Assembly: GCA_019973155.2 (NCBI GenBank)
Contig: BPQB01000001.1
Location: forward strand, 868,001-932,000
Source of the DNA: Phanerochaete sordida
Lineage: Eukaryota; Basidiomycota; Agaricomycetes; Polyporales; Phanerochaetaceae
Length of the DNA stretch: 64,000 nt
Direction of reading: 5' to 3'
Below, piece by piece: positions 22,158 through 33,491 of the stretch. Both the position numbers and the translations under genes were made by a program. The notes under the pieces are model-generated. The model was given only the letters and a program-made list of their open reading frames with translations. It was not told where the DNA came from and did no database searches. Numbering within the stretch: position 1 is the stretch's first letter; the number at the start of each line of letters is the position of its first letter.

Positions 22158-25100
22158 ATGGGTGCGTACGCTGTCTCTCCCGACGCGCGTGCCGCTGAAC
22201 GATGCCACAGATTCCAGCATCTCGAAGCAACTGGTGGACAAGATGTACGAGAAGCGGAAGGCCGCCGCTCTCGAACTTGAGAAGTACAGCCTTTGCAGTC
22301 TGAGCGGGGCAACACAGAATAACTTCGCAGCGTCCTAGGCTTATTCGAGAATGTAACCAGCAAGGCGACCACCGGCGGATAGCCCAAATTGTCGACCAGC
22401 TGGTGGACATGTTCAGCAACCCTTCGAACCCGCTGCAAGCCCGGAACGGCGGCCTCATAGGCCTTGCTGGCACAGCGATTGCACTGGGAATCGACATCTC
22501 GCCCTACATGGAGAAATTCATCCAGCCTCTCCTCATCTGCTTCGCCGACCCTGAGAACCGCGTGCGGTATTTCTCCGCTGAGTGCCTGTACAACATCGCG
22601 AAGGTCTCGAAGGGAGAAATATTGGTGTATTTCAATGATATCTTTGATGCGCTCAGCAAGGTGAGTCACAATGATCCTTTGCGCGTTGTGCTCATGTTGA
22701 CATTCCGCGTCAGCTCGCTGCGGATCCTGAGGTGTCAGTGAAGAACGGGGCGGAACTCCTTGACCGCCTCCTCAAGGACATAGTGGCCGAGACAGCGTCC
22801 GTGTACGTGCCCCAATACCAAGAGACCGAGAAGGCGCGACGGCGAGCGGACGAGAAGCCGTTCTACACCGTGGATGGAGTCCTCATTCCCCACCCAGACG
22901 ATGTCGCGAACGGCAAAGACCTGACGCAAGCTCGGAGAGCATTTTCACTAGCCCATTTCATCCCGCTTTTAAAGGACCGCATGGGTGTCCAGAGTCCCTT
23001 CACACGGATGTACCTCGTGGGGTGGATTCAGGTTCTGGACTCTGTACCAGAGCTCGAGCTTGTGTCCTACTTACCAGAATTTCTGGACTCGCTCTTGTAA
23101 GTCTCACAGTCCCTCGCGTAAGCTCTGTGCTGACCGCACACGTGCAGGAGATACCTTTCGGACCCAACAGATGACGTACGAACCAATACCCAGAAGGTCC
23201 TCAGCGAGATGCTACGCGAGATCGTAGACATCACTGTGGCGCAACGCGCACATGAGCTTGAAGTCAGAGCAAAGCGCGAAGCGGACTCGGATCAGCAGTC
23301 TCGACGGACCACCGCCGAGAAAGATAATCTGCCGGACATCACCCTCGCCAACTCAGAGCGCGTTGAATTTGTTCCGGAGTATGACGAGGACTCGGTCGAC
23401 GATGATTCCCGCACACCTGTCGACGAGAGGGACGGCGATGGCGACATCGACACGCGGTCCGTTGGCAGTAAGTCTCGTACCCTTGCGATGGCAGAATGCA
23501 ATGTTAATGATGTCATGTCAGTTTGGGAGCGAGGGCTTGGTGTCAAGATCGACTACGCAGCGATTGTGGAGATCCTGCTGTGGCAGTTGGATGGCAGCCC
23601 CGACCGTGAGGATAGTTCGCAAGTCCTGCACCGGACCTATTTCTGACGCGCCATTCATGCAGATGATGAGATACAGCAGTCGACCGCCCTTAACTGGCTG
23701 TCTGAGTTCTTGCGAATCAACATGGAAGTCATGGTCCCCTTCACGCCCCGCCTCTTACGCTGTGTATTGCCCAACATGGCGCACCACGTCGGTGATATAC
23801 AGCTTGCTGCACGCAAATGTAACAAGCAGCTCGTATCCGTCATCCAAGCTCTCCCTCCCCCCTCCGAGTCCCAGACCCGACAAAACACCACCGACCGCTC
23901 ATCGACGGCAGGCCCGTCTCCCCTTGCGCCGGCCTCACCCGTTCCCACCACCTCTGCACTTACATCATCCCGACCCAGCACCGCAACTCGTGAACCCACT
24001 CTTCCGCCCACAAAGGAGTCCTCGACGGAAAGCCTGCCCAGCAGTGGCACTCCGACCCCAGTTCCCACCCACCGCCCGCGCCACTCGATATCGCAGATCG
24101 AGACCGTCCGCACGGCGTCAACTGCCACCGCGCCCACGACCCAGGTCACCGCAGAGACAGCCTCGACGCAGACGCAGCCCAGCCGGCCGGACTCGCCGCT
24201 CTCCACCGTCAGCGTGCCGCAGGTGCAGCAGAGCCCAGAAAGCTCGGTCGTCCAGGAGAAGGAGGTGTTTGATTATCAAGGGACTGTGCAGGCCTTGACC
24301 ATCCAGTTTCTCAGCGAGCACGAAGAGACCCGAGTGGCGGCTCTGAAGTGGCTGATCATGCTGCACCAGAAGGCACCGAAGAAGGTTTGGCGCTTTGATA
24401 CTGCCTGCGCGTCGCCGTTTGCTCATCTTCGTCTCAGATTCTTGCGATGGACGATGGGACCTTCCCCGCGCTGCTCAAGACTTTGTCGGACACTTCTGAA
24501 GAGGTTCGTCGGATTTCCGTTGACGGCTACCCTGGCGCTGACCCATATCTTCGTAGGTTATCAAGCATGACCTACAGCTGCTCGCGCAAATATCTTCGAG
24601 CTCGGAGGAGAGCTACTTCAAGCTGTTCATGATTAATCTCCTGGAGCTCTTCAGCACAGACCGCAAATTACTGGAGACCCGAGGAAGCCTCATCATCCGC
24701 CAACTATGTCTCAATCTCAATACTGAGCGAATATACCGGACCTTCGCCGAGATACTCGAGAAGGAAGAGGTCAGTGCTTCGCTTACCTGACACCCCCATC
24801 GGATGGGCTCACAAGCGTGCAGGATCTGGAGTTCGCCAGCGGGATGGTCGTGAAGCTGAACATGATCCTCATCACTTCGCCGGAGCTGTCAGAGTTCCGG
24901 AGGCGGCTGAAGAGCTTGGAGATACGGGTACGTCACCGAAAATAACTATTGTTGCCGGAGTCTAACTGCTATGCAGCAAGATGGTCAGGCGCTGTTCACG
25001 ACTCTATATCGCTCGTGGTGTCACAATGCCGTCGCGGTCTTCTCGTTGTGCCTTTTGGCTCAAGCATATGAGCACGCCTCGAATTTGCTCTACATATTGT

Positions 25101-25999
25101 ACGCAGTCTCGCCATATTTCTGGCACATCGCTGACTCCTTACTTCGCAGTGCCGACCTGGACATCACGGTGCAGATGCTTGTTCAGATAGACAAGCTAGT
25201 GCAGCTCATCGAGTCGCCTGTGTTCACATGTGCGTTCGATGGTTGCATTAGCGTGACTACACTAAAATCGCTCGCAGATTTACGTCTTCAACTTCTGGAA
25301 CCTGAGAAACACCCGCATTTATTCAAGTGCCTCTACGGCCTCCTCATGCTGCTGCCACAGAGCTCAGCGTTCATGTCATTACGCAATCGCCTCAACGCGG
25401 TCAACTCTTCTGGCTTCCTACATATAGCACCGAAATCGTATGGCTACCGCTGCGCTACTACCCTCCAGCTCTTCTGACACATTTCTAGGAATGTGTCTAA
25501 CGTTTCCGCGACACGCTCAAAGCTCGGTCGTGAAGAAATCAAATGGGCGGAACTCCTCTCCCACTTCCGAAACGTGCAGAGCAAGCACGAGAAGGCGCGC
25601 CGGCTAGCCACGGGCTCGAACGAGCAGGAGCCCTCCGTCTTCGCGCTGCCCGGCTCGGGGCCGTTCATGGGCGGGGCCGCCGACCGCGAGAACCGCGACT
25701 CGATCGCGTCCTCGGTGAGCACGATCAACGGCAACACGTCGCGGCCGGGCATGCGGCGGCGCGTGACGGGCGGTGCGGAGCCGCCTGCGCTCGCGCGCCC
25801 GCCGAGCCGCACGCTCTCGCCGCTGAACCCACGCCGCGGCTCGAACAGCACGATGGGCTTCCCCAGCACGCTGCGCGACTCGGTGACGACCGGGCCTGTG
25901 GTGCCTTCGCCCGCGAGCCCGACGTTCGCGAATGGCCAGAACGGGACGCAGAACCAGCGCCAGCCGAAGCGGACGGGCAGCCTCAGTCGGAAGACGTAG
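22158..25999 (+). CDS. VAC14: VAC14, scaffold of the PI(3,5)P2 kinase complex
   Basis: VAC14 is a HEAT-repeat scaffold that holds the Fab1/PIKfyve lipid kinase and the Fig4 phosphatase on the vacuole membrane. The first exon is only four bases (ATG G). An intron at 22162-22206 then leads to [24 protein letters not shown] units include [38 protein letters not shown] and, in the Fab1-binding region, [20 protein letters not shown]. Further on are [20 protein letters not shown] and [21 protein letters not shown] Ser/Thr/Pro-rich linker of about 140 residues (23840-24260) follows. The Fig4-binding region has [20 protein letters not shown] and [17 protein letters not shown], then [21 protein letters not shown] low-complexity Pro/Arg/Ser tail ends at 25999. 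At least ten introns close in phase; the short ones around 24920-25500 are approximate. Confidence 0.92.
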
Positions 26000-26251
26000 G
26001 CGGACGCTGTTGTAGGAGCGGCGCGATAATGACCGTGATGACCCTTCATACACCCTGCTTCGGACGGACAGGACTTCGTCGACATGCTCTTTGGATCTGT
26101 TTTGTAGCAAATGGGGCGTGTAAATTGCATATGTTTCTGTTCATTCCAAGATGTATCTTAACACTGGTGATTACATGGATGTATAGAGGATGCCAGATGA
26201 TTATTCCATTGAGCAGAGATCGTCGGTGGAAGGTAAGGAAGTACACCCGTG
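26000..26251. other. Convergent 3' region
   Basis: The region lies between the stops of VAC14 (+) and the tyrosine phosphatase (-). It is AT-richer than its flanks, as expected for 3' untranslated sequence. No gene is seen. Confidence 0.45.
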
Positions 26252-27366
26252 CTATTGGCTGGGATCCGGAGTGAGCAGACACTGTCGAATGGTGGCGATT
26301 TCTTCGTCCGTCAAGCCGACAAATTTGCGCAGGTATTCCTCGGCCCCGCCGTACTTGTCTTGGAGGACCTCGAGGAAGGATAGCATGACTTCTTTCCTGG
26401 GCAGCATCAGCTCTGCGTCCGAGCCCGGCTACAATCGGCGTACCTCGAACTGAGCATATTTAGAGCTGCCTCACTATCTGACGCGAATAGTGGCATTTTC
26501 GCCAGGCGGGCCATTACCGTCTCACGTGCGGGTTCGCGACCGACACGCGTCAAAGCGTAATCTTCAGCGATGGTGTCGTCATCGACGCCGGCCAGCTTCA
26601 GCAGCAGCGCTGCCAGCACGCCTGTCCTGTCCTTGCCGGCTGTGGCACAGTCGTAAATGGGCACGTAGAGTTAGAGCAGAAAGGATACGCACCTGTGCAG
26701 TGGAAGATGAAGCCGCTCCCCGGGTGACTTCTGATGTGGCGCAGGACGGTCCCGAAAGCGGGTCCGCCGTGGTCGAGGATTTGCGAGTAGAGCTCCATGA
26801 AGGCCTGCCAGAAGTCAGAGATAGGAGCGAGAGCGTGGTGGCAGGGCACGGACCTCTGTCTTCCCGCTTGCATAGAGCTCAAATCGTCTGCCAAGTATCG
26901 CTGGCGTCAGGGATGGGCTGAGTGGGACGGGCTGAGCAGCCGCAAGCGACGCACTTCGCCATCATCTCCGGGCTGTAGTCCTCCAGCTTGAAGACGGGCA
27001 CCCGCACGACGTCCACGCCCTCTATCGTGGGACATGGCGTCTCGTACTTTGCGATCTCCGTGTCGGAGCGCAGGTCGAAGATGGTGGTGACACCGAGCTC
27101 CCTGAGCTTTGCTTTCCCTGGGCAACGCGGACGACTGTCAAACGTGCTGAATAGCTTCCTGATGGTCGGGAGGGGCTGTACACACCTTCTTCCGTGATTG
27201 CGGAAACCTCTCCCGACCGGAAGAGGAACAAGGGCTTGGTGATCATGCCTGGGTAGCAGGTGGTGTACGACCCGAGGTCCCGCATGTTCACGACGCCAGG
27301 AACAGAAATGAAGGGGGGTCTTGACAGGATGTCCTTGACATATTCCGGATCTAGAGGCTCGAACAT
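26252..27366 (-). CDS. Atypical protein tyrosine phosphatase (Y_phosphatase3 type)
   Basis: The active-site loop HCTAGKDRTG has the Cys nucleophile and the terminal Arg. It is rebuilt by splicing FHCT to AGKDRTGVLAALLLKLAGVD over an intron at about 26697-26640. Upstream, MFEPLDPEYVKDILSRPPFI and VPGVVNMRDLGSY give the family's N-terminal N-x-R-D-L-G block. TKPLFLFRSGEVSAITEEG follows, then LRELGVTTIFDLRSDTEIAK. Downstream are DDTIAEDYALTRVG and the C-terminal helix YLRKFVGLTDEEIATIRQCL. The A-G-K-D form of the loop is shared with fungal and bacterial phosphatases that act on phosphotyrosine or phosphoinositides, so lipid substrates are possible. The start at 27366 is the ATG before the family block; the upstream frame also has alternatives. 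All key residues are present. Confidence 0.85.
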
Positions 27367-29436
27367 GTCCGCAGACAGCAAATAAGAATAATTCAGGACG
27401 AGGACCTGGGGCAAGTGCAGTGTATCTCAGCGTTGGCGCCGGAATGGGCCCTGCTCGCGTAGGCGCTCTAAACCACGCGACAGTCACGCGACATTCGGAC
27501 GTGCCAGTGAGCTTGCCGGATTTCCGCAACTGCGAACCAGACCTGCCGCTTCGATAGCAGCCTGCAGCTATTGCCCTCGATAATACTAGGATGATGCATG
27601 TCATTCGACTGTAACCATTTGAGCCTATGTGAGTGGCCCACAAAACTCCACTTTTGACCGCTGACAGCCCAACGTTTTGCTCTTCCTCGGAGTCGGAGTA
27701 ACCTGGCGTGGTTCCAGGTCGCCTAAACGTGAGAGTCAGCCTTTGGGAATCTCGTCCGAAATGAGCCACCAAGTGGAGGGCGCAGCCACATACTTATGGA
27801 TGGTCTGGTGTCAGACTGCTTTCGTGCGCAGTTGGTGCGTCGGAGGTGGCACAGTGCGCTGCGTGTTCACCAGACCACCTGCTCCTGGGTGAGCTGAAGT
27901 CTGGGCCTTGCTGCTTTCCGTTGCGGCACCAGCTGCCTAGACAAGCTGCCTCAGGTGCGTCTCTATCACCTTGATCCTCCGTCTCCGAAGTTCTGGCTCG
28001 GAGATCTGTTGTCTGGCAAGGTTGCGGGGACGAGACTCCAGCCCGGCCGGGTCGTGCAATGAAGAAAACCGCCATGTCGCTTGACGCGCGGGAAAGGTGC
28101 ATGGTAATCTATCCTAAAGTGCGTACCAACTGTCATATTTCGCAGTGCGGTGCAGGTAGCCCCAAGTCATCTCGTTCCTGGAAAGCCGGCCAGGGTCCTG
28201 CCTACAGGGACGTTTTCCTTGGGGCTGCGGGATGTACGTTGACTTGATCTTTGTTCCCTTTGCGGTGAGCGAGCTTCTCCTTCTAACCGGCAACAACTAG
28301 AGGCACAAACCCTTACAAAACATCGCGAGTTGGATTCATGGTGTGATCAACACGCAGCGCTCAATATTAAAATGGCCGATCGTCGCGCACTGGCGTCGTC
28401 TCTTTTTTTGTGCTCATGCTTCAAACCGATAGCTCGTCTCCGGCTAATGTCCACCTTGACTAGCAATTTTTAGTCGAACCAAGTATCTGATTCAGTGCGG
28501 GCATGAGCCTTACCCCGCCCGAGAGTGGCGTAGCTCTACACACACGAACGTTCCGTCATCAGGAAATGCTTCGTATGCAGCCTTGTACCTCGAAATGCCA
28601 ATTCCGTGTGCGTGGCCCGTCCCCTGCACCGCCTACGCTGCAAAGTTCACTGATTTCCCGATGGCTCGGCCGTCCAGATCGCGCTGTGTCAGGGTCTGCT
28701 CCCAACGTTTCGCGCAAGGTGAACAGGGTATGTCAAATGATTTACATACTTCCATGTGCGGGAGAATACAGTCTAAACTTTGCCGCGGCAGAAACGTCTG
28801 GTCTCGAGGGAATATTCCCAAATGGACGCGCGTAGGCCGCCGTGGGCGTGCTTACAGTACCTTGCGGAGCGGCGCTTCACGGTTGGAAAATCTTGCAGAG
28901 CGTCAGCTTGCGCCCATGTGTTTGGCGTAGCAGCTGTCATTGGTACGTGCGAAGTAGCAGTTAGCTCGTGATTTCTAGCTCATGTCGTCCGAGGACACGG
29001 CCTGCTTCGCGTCTATAATGCATGTGAAATGCGATTAATTGCATCGTTCAGGTGACAGGCTCTGGACGGACAAATTTGTGTATTCGCCGCAGGACGCCCT
29101 GCCACTTCTCTTTTTCACGCAACCCGCTATATTCCAACGCTTCGAAGAGCACCTGCACTGCACAAAGAGGAACGTCAACATCAAGGAACATCAGTCTCCG
29201 TAGACTCACCTACGATGTTCCTGGCCTGAAGCTGGTTCGTGGCCTCTCTTGATTTCCTTCTATCTATATTTCTTTCTCATTTCCAAACGTCTAGGCGAGA
29301 ATTCTACGACTCCGCATGTGTTAAGTGGAGATCGGGTTCGCAACCATCCAGCACCGAGATGGTGGGATCCTGGTTGCGACGTGCTCTTGTTCCAGATACG
29401 ACACAGCTTTGACCCACGGTGAGGCACAGAATATGC
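27367..29436. other. Long gene-poor stretch
   Basis: About 2 kb without a recognisable gene on either strand. Frames at 28503-28930 (+) overlap in two phases and look like decayed or chance coding. No terminal repeats, target duplications or tRNA-like elements were seen. It marks the switch from the housekeeping block to the accessory block. Confidence 0.4.
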
Positions 29437-29444
29437 TATATAAT
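29437..29444 (+). promoter_or_regulatory. TATA box of DUF6533-like copy A
   Basis: TATATAAT lies 123 bases before the start codon at 29560. The other three copies have a TATA-like box at nearly the same distance. Confidence 0.5.
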
Positions 29445-29559
29445 GGGGGAGGATGGGGCTCACTGTCTTCAGCACCTCTGTTTTGCTCCTAGCGACCTCG
29501 AAGCGGAGCATCACGACCAACACGGACACCGTTTGTATCTAACGAGAGTCCTGATCAAC

Positions 29560-31286
29560 ATGTCGGCAGCCCCAGGTGAAGCCACCGCTATTCGTGAGGC
29601 CCTGGCCGTTTCGTGAGTCTTCCCTGCTTGGTTATTCACACCGTGCAATGTTAAAGTTGCGTGCTAGCCTGTCGATAGACTATGTGTCCAGCGTGGCCCT
29701 GAGTGAGTGTAAGACTTTCGTTCATGAGCCTCTGCTGATGATGCCCAGCCGTCGTGGTTTACGAGATGGTCTTCAACATTGATAGAGAGATGTCTGTCAT
29801 CCGTCGCAAGTTCAACAAACGCACGTATTCCTCCATCCTGCTCATTGTAATACGTTCTGCAACCGCTGTCTGCTCGTTTTTTGCGTGGGCCAACCACCCA
29901 GCGTCGGTCAGTAGTCGCTAGTGATTAGAATGCCATGGCGCCGTAAAATTGACGTTTCTTATAGGCGTTAGTGACCTCCACATCTCAACCTCCTCCACGG
30001 GATTGCTGACAGGGAAGTCAGATGCAAATCGACCATCATTATCAGCCAGATTGCCTACATTATCATGGTTATTGCAATCTCTGGTGAGGCACCGTTTGAC
30101 GTTTATTCATCGGGACGGCGACATCTATGTTGATCCGCGATAGCCTTCACAGCACTTCGCGTCTACGCCCTCACAATTCCATCCAAGTACAGCTTACTCG
30201 TGGCGGGTTTAGTCTTCATACTGTCCGTAGGCCCTCAGTCCATGACCGTGGTGAGTGCCTCGGACGTATTCGACTGGGCGCGTCTGATTCTTTCTGCAGG
30301 TCGCATTTGTAAGCGCCAAGTACACCTATATCGGCGCTCCTTTCTACCAATGTAGTCAAACCCTCACTTTCAGTAGCCGGCTCACAACAATGTACGTCTC
30401 CGGGGCCTAGATTCCACGAGGAGTATAGCTGAATATACTGCCGAAGGCGTATGTATTCGACCTCTTCGCAGTTCAGCAATCTTCCACTCATGCCTGCAGT
30501 CCCGTGGATTTCTGATGCTTGCGTCCTGACCGGGAATGTCGTGACATTACTCGTGACGTGGATCAGAACGTTTGCGCTGTGGTGCCAGCATAGGCGTCTA
30601 GGTCTTCACAATTCCTCTATCACGGGGCAGCTGCTACGGGACGGTACGTCTCGCAGCATCGTCTATCCTCCATCTTGAATCATCTTTGACATTGCATTGG
30701 CCCCTAAGGCACGGTGTACTTCATGTGTGTAGCCCGGCGATTCACTCACAACCTCTCCGACTATCGTGCTGAAATGTGCTGCAGCATTATTACTGCTCTA
30801 GGAATAGCGCAGACTGTATTCCTCATGCCTCAGGTAAGTTTTCGCTCCCACTTGTATACTATTCGTCTCTGACCCGTATGGCAGCCTGGCGCTCGTCTCG
30901 GCGGGACTTACGTACAGCCGCTTTTCCAGATCGCGGTAAGCGAACTGGAAATTTTGACAAATGAGTGTCACATATGCTGTCGTTACTGAGACTGACGAAC
31001 CTCACTGTAGCCGGCAATCATTGTCTGCCGCTTCATTCTCAATCTTCAAGAGCCAACCGCGGTGGAGAAGAGCTCGCTATCCGCCATATTCAGGACATGT
31101 CCTGTCACTACCACAGTGTCTCGCATGCTGCGGAACGGAGCGGAGGACATCGGTGGTTCTGTCGGCTGGGCGGACCGGGATGAGCTACAAAGATCTGAAC
31201 ATGGCTCTGAGAAAGGCGTTCAACTTGCGTCGCTACCATCCGATGCAAGTGGTCCCGCCATCGGTTTAGGTCATGTATCTGCTTAG
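29560..31286 (+). CDS. DUF6533-like seven-helix membrane protein, copy A
   Basis: It belongs to a basidiomycete-specific family of multi-pass membrane proteins of unknown role. The start MSAAPGEATAIREALAVS is spliced to LSIDYVSSVAL. The DUF6533 block VVVYEMVFNIDREMSVIRRK follows, then a helix at YSSILLIVIRSATAVCSFFA. Later exons give an ALRVYAL block (about 30155-30190), a luminal segment with a Cys (GAPFYQCS, near 30335), and WISDACVLTGNVVTLLVTWI, then RTFALWCQHRRL. The QLLRDG exon end and FILNLQEPT follow. The cytosolic tail is Glu/Ser-rich and ends ASGPAIGLGHVSA at 31286. Around eight short introns are visible; several helices lie on separate exons. Unlike copies B-D it is not followed by a methyltransferase-like gene. 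Confidence 0.72.
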
Positions 31287-31522
31287 ACTCGTGTCCAGTC
31301 AATTTGGTAGGGTAGGGACGCGTACCGAGGAGATGGGAGGGTCAGTACGCTGTATTAGCTACCAAGTAAAAGCCAGGGCGTGCTGGTGTGACTGAACGAG
31401 CCTTGTATCTGCTTGAGGAGCACTGTGATGCTCTCCGATGTCATAAGTGCCAGCCGATTATTTACGTGGATCCCCACTGTATGTATGCTTCCGCTCGACG
31501 GACATTGGCTCTCAACGACTCC

Positions 31523-31563
31523 AGAAGCTTGAAGCTTGAAGCTTGAAGCTTGAAGCTTGAAGA
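31523..31563. repeat. Heptanucleotide tandem repeat (GAAGCTT)n
   Basis: Five perfect tandem copies of the 7-base unit GAAGCTT are followed by a partial unit. The unit contains the palindrome AAGCTT, so the run can pair with itself on either strand. Confidence 0.9.
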
Positions 31564-33376
31564 CTGAATGTGAACGCCGAACGCAGAGCGGCAGCGCGAT
31601 AGATTGGGCGAGACGAGCGCGCAGGCTTTGCCACGTGCAGTCAATTATGACCGCTGAAGCTGAAGCGCCGTGCTTGAACCACGTCGGGCTGACGGTCAAC
31701 TAGATGGCTAATCAACACGCTTAGCGGGATGCTGGGGCCAGGCAAGTCTCACAGCATCTTCTTGTGGTTTATTCTGACATATTTCTTCTGCAAAAGAAAT
31801 GCTACCCAAGCCGGGCTCATGAGTCAGCGACTAAGGCCTGTGTTCCCTTCCTCGGAATTTTTGAACCAAGCGTCCGCGCCCGGGCAGGTCGCGGCGATGA
31901 CATGAACAGCATATCGAGACATTTCGCCGCCGATCTTGCGACATGAATCATTAGTGATACTGGGGCAGCCGCTTAACCCAGCCTTCATCTCAGTACGAGT
32001 TTTCCCCATTTCCTTGCTGGCTTTGCGGCGACCTTGAACTCTTCGCGATGCTGTGTTTGTAGCTTGGTATCGGCGCGCTGAACTTCGCAAGTTTCCCGTA
32101 AGTGTGCAATACAACAGCCATCACACACGTGCTCTTCAAAACACACACCCCGCCAGAGTCCGCCTGGCAAGCCCGGCATAGCCTTGCGCTGGCGCCCCTG
32201 GTGGGCAACAAGGACCCTTGAATATCATTGGAGGCACGCGTATTTCATATTTTTGCGTATACTCGTCACGATACCTAACCTCACACAGTAGATGAAGACT
32301 CCGGGAGGATGAGTCTTGTGACCCGCGACGTCGCGTCGACAGCTTGGGCTCATGCCTCACATGCCTCTCATCAAAGACGGCCTGAGAGCGAGCTGTGCAG
32401 CTGCTCGTGGTTTTGTCACTGCGCTGCGGGAAGTAGTGTTGTTTTCGATACTGTTCCATTTTTCCCACCAGGCTGCCGCAGCCAGCTTCGTCCCGTCCGT
32501 AGTCGGGCTCCTACGAGTGCCGTACAGGCATCCGGAATGCCGTCCCGCGATCGGATCTTTCATTCTTTGCCTGGCATATATGGCAGTGCTGGTGAGTGCA
32601 TCTGACTTTCGTCTGAACCCTGAGACCCGTTGACCTGAATGACTTGCCAGCTCGGATGCTTATCCGATCGAACCTTCGTACTAAGATGCGGTATTTGACG
32701 CTACCGATTCGCGTACGTTGGAGGAGAATTGACGCTTGCAATGATGCGCCACAGGGCCACGAGATAGCTCCTGACTGGCTGTGCACCGGCGACCTTGTTC
32801 AGCGGGGCAGGGCAGGCGATTCCCGGCATTGTTCGCCGACCCATACGCATACCTTTGCCGTGTGGTTGTGGAAGCAGGTGCATCTGCGGCTGATCCGGCG
32901 GGGAGATGTGGATCTGAACGCTCGTCAGGACAATTAAGGCAGGTGTTATTATATTGTTATCCTATTCTGCTTCATTTCAGTCCACTGGTCGGGCTCTGGT
33001 GACGCTGGGGGAGCATAACTTGAGTGCTATTTCAGAGACACCTTCAACGGTCCAACATCTCCCACGCTCCATGCAAGGCGGCCTCGGAGAAGCCGTTAAC
33101 CCTTTCTTGTGACCAGGAGAGGTCAGGACCCTATCCACCCGCTATTCCATCTCACGAGTTTCCATCTCACCAGACAGTCACCAGATGGGCTTATCAGAGT
33201 TTTTGAGGGAAACAATGAGAAGATCCAGTCAGTTGAGCTATCCGAAGCGGCACACGGATCGGTGCTACATTGGCAGACTTGGAACCGCCAAGGAAGTACG
33301 TACTGTGGCGTGCTCTGGTACCTAATTTGGAGCGACCTTATCCGGCGAGTCATGGAGTTTTGAACTATTGCTCACA

Positions 33377-33384
33377 TATATGAA
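33377..33384 (+). promoter_or_regulatory. TATA-like box of DUF6533-like copy B
   Basis: TATATGAA lies 115 bases before the ATG at 33492. This degenerate box sits at the position of the TATA boxes of copies A, C and D. Confidence 0.4.
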
Positions 33385-33491
33385 GACGAGGTCACATTGA
33401 ATGGTACGTACAAGCCTCCTTCCAGAGATCAACCTGTGCGCGCCGACGTCCTACATCGAAGCGACCCCATTCGGCGTGTACTTCCGTCAGC

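Larger units (their letters stand above)
31287..33491. other. Gene-poor spacer between membrane-protein copies A and B
   Basis: No gene could be assembled. A heptanucleotide repeat lies at 31523-31563. Around 32410-32620 on + there is a hydrophobic frame (VVLFSILFHFSH, then RPAIGSFILCLAYMAVLV), possibly a relic of a membrane gene. It has no clear DUF6533 block. Confidence 0.35.

Noticed and set aside
21206..22669. A 487-codon minus-strand open frame spanning UreF and part of VAC14
   Set aside because: Only its part inside UreF reads as protein. The rest runs through UreF introns, the promoter and antisense VAC14, whose own frame is strongly supported.
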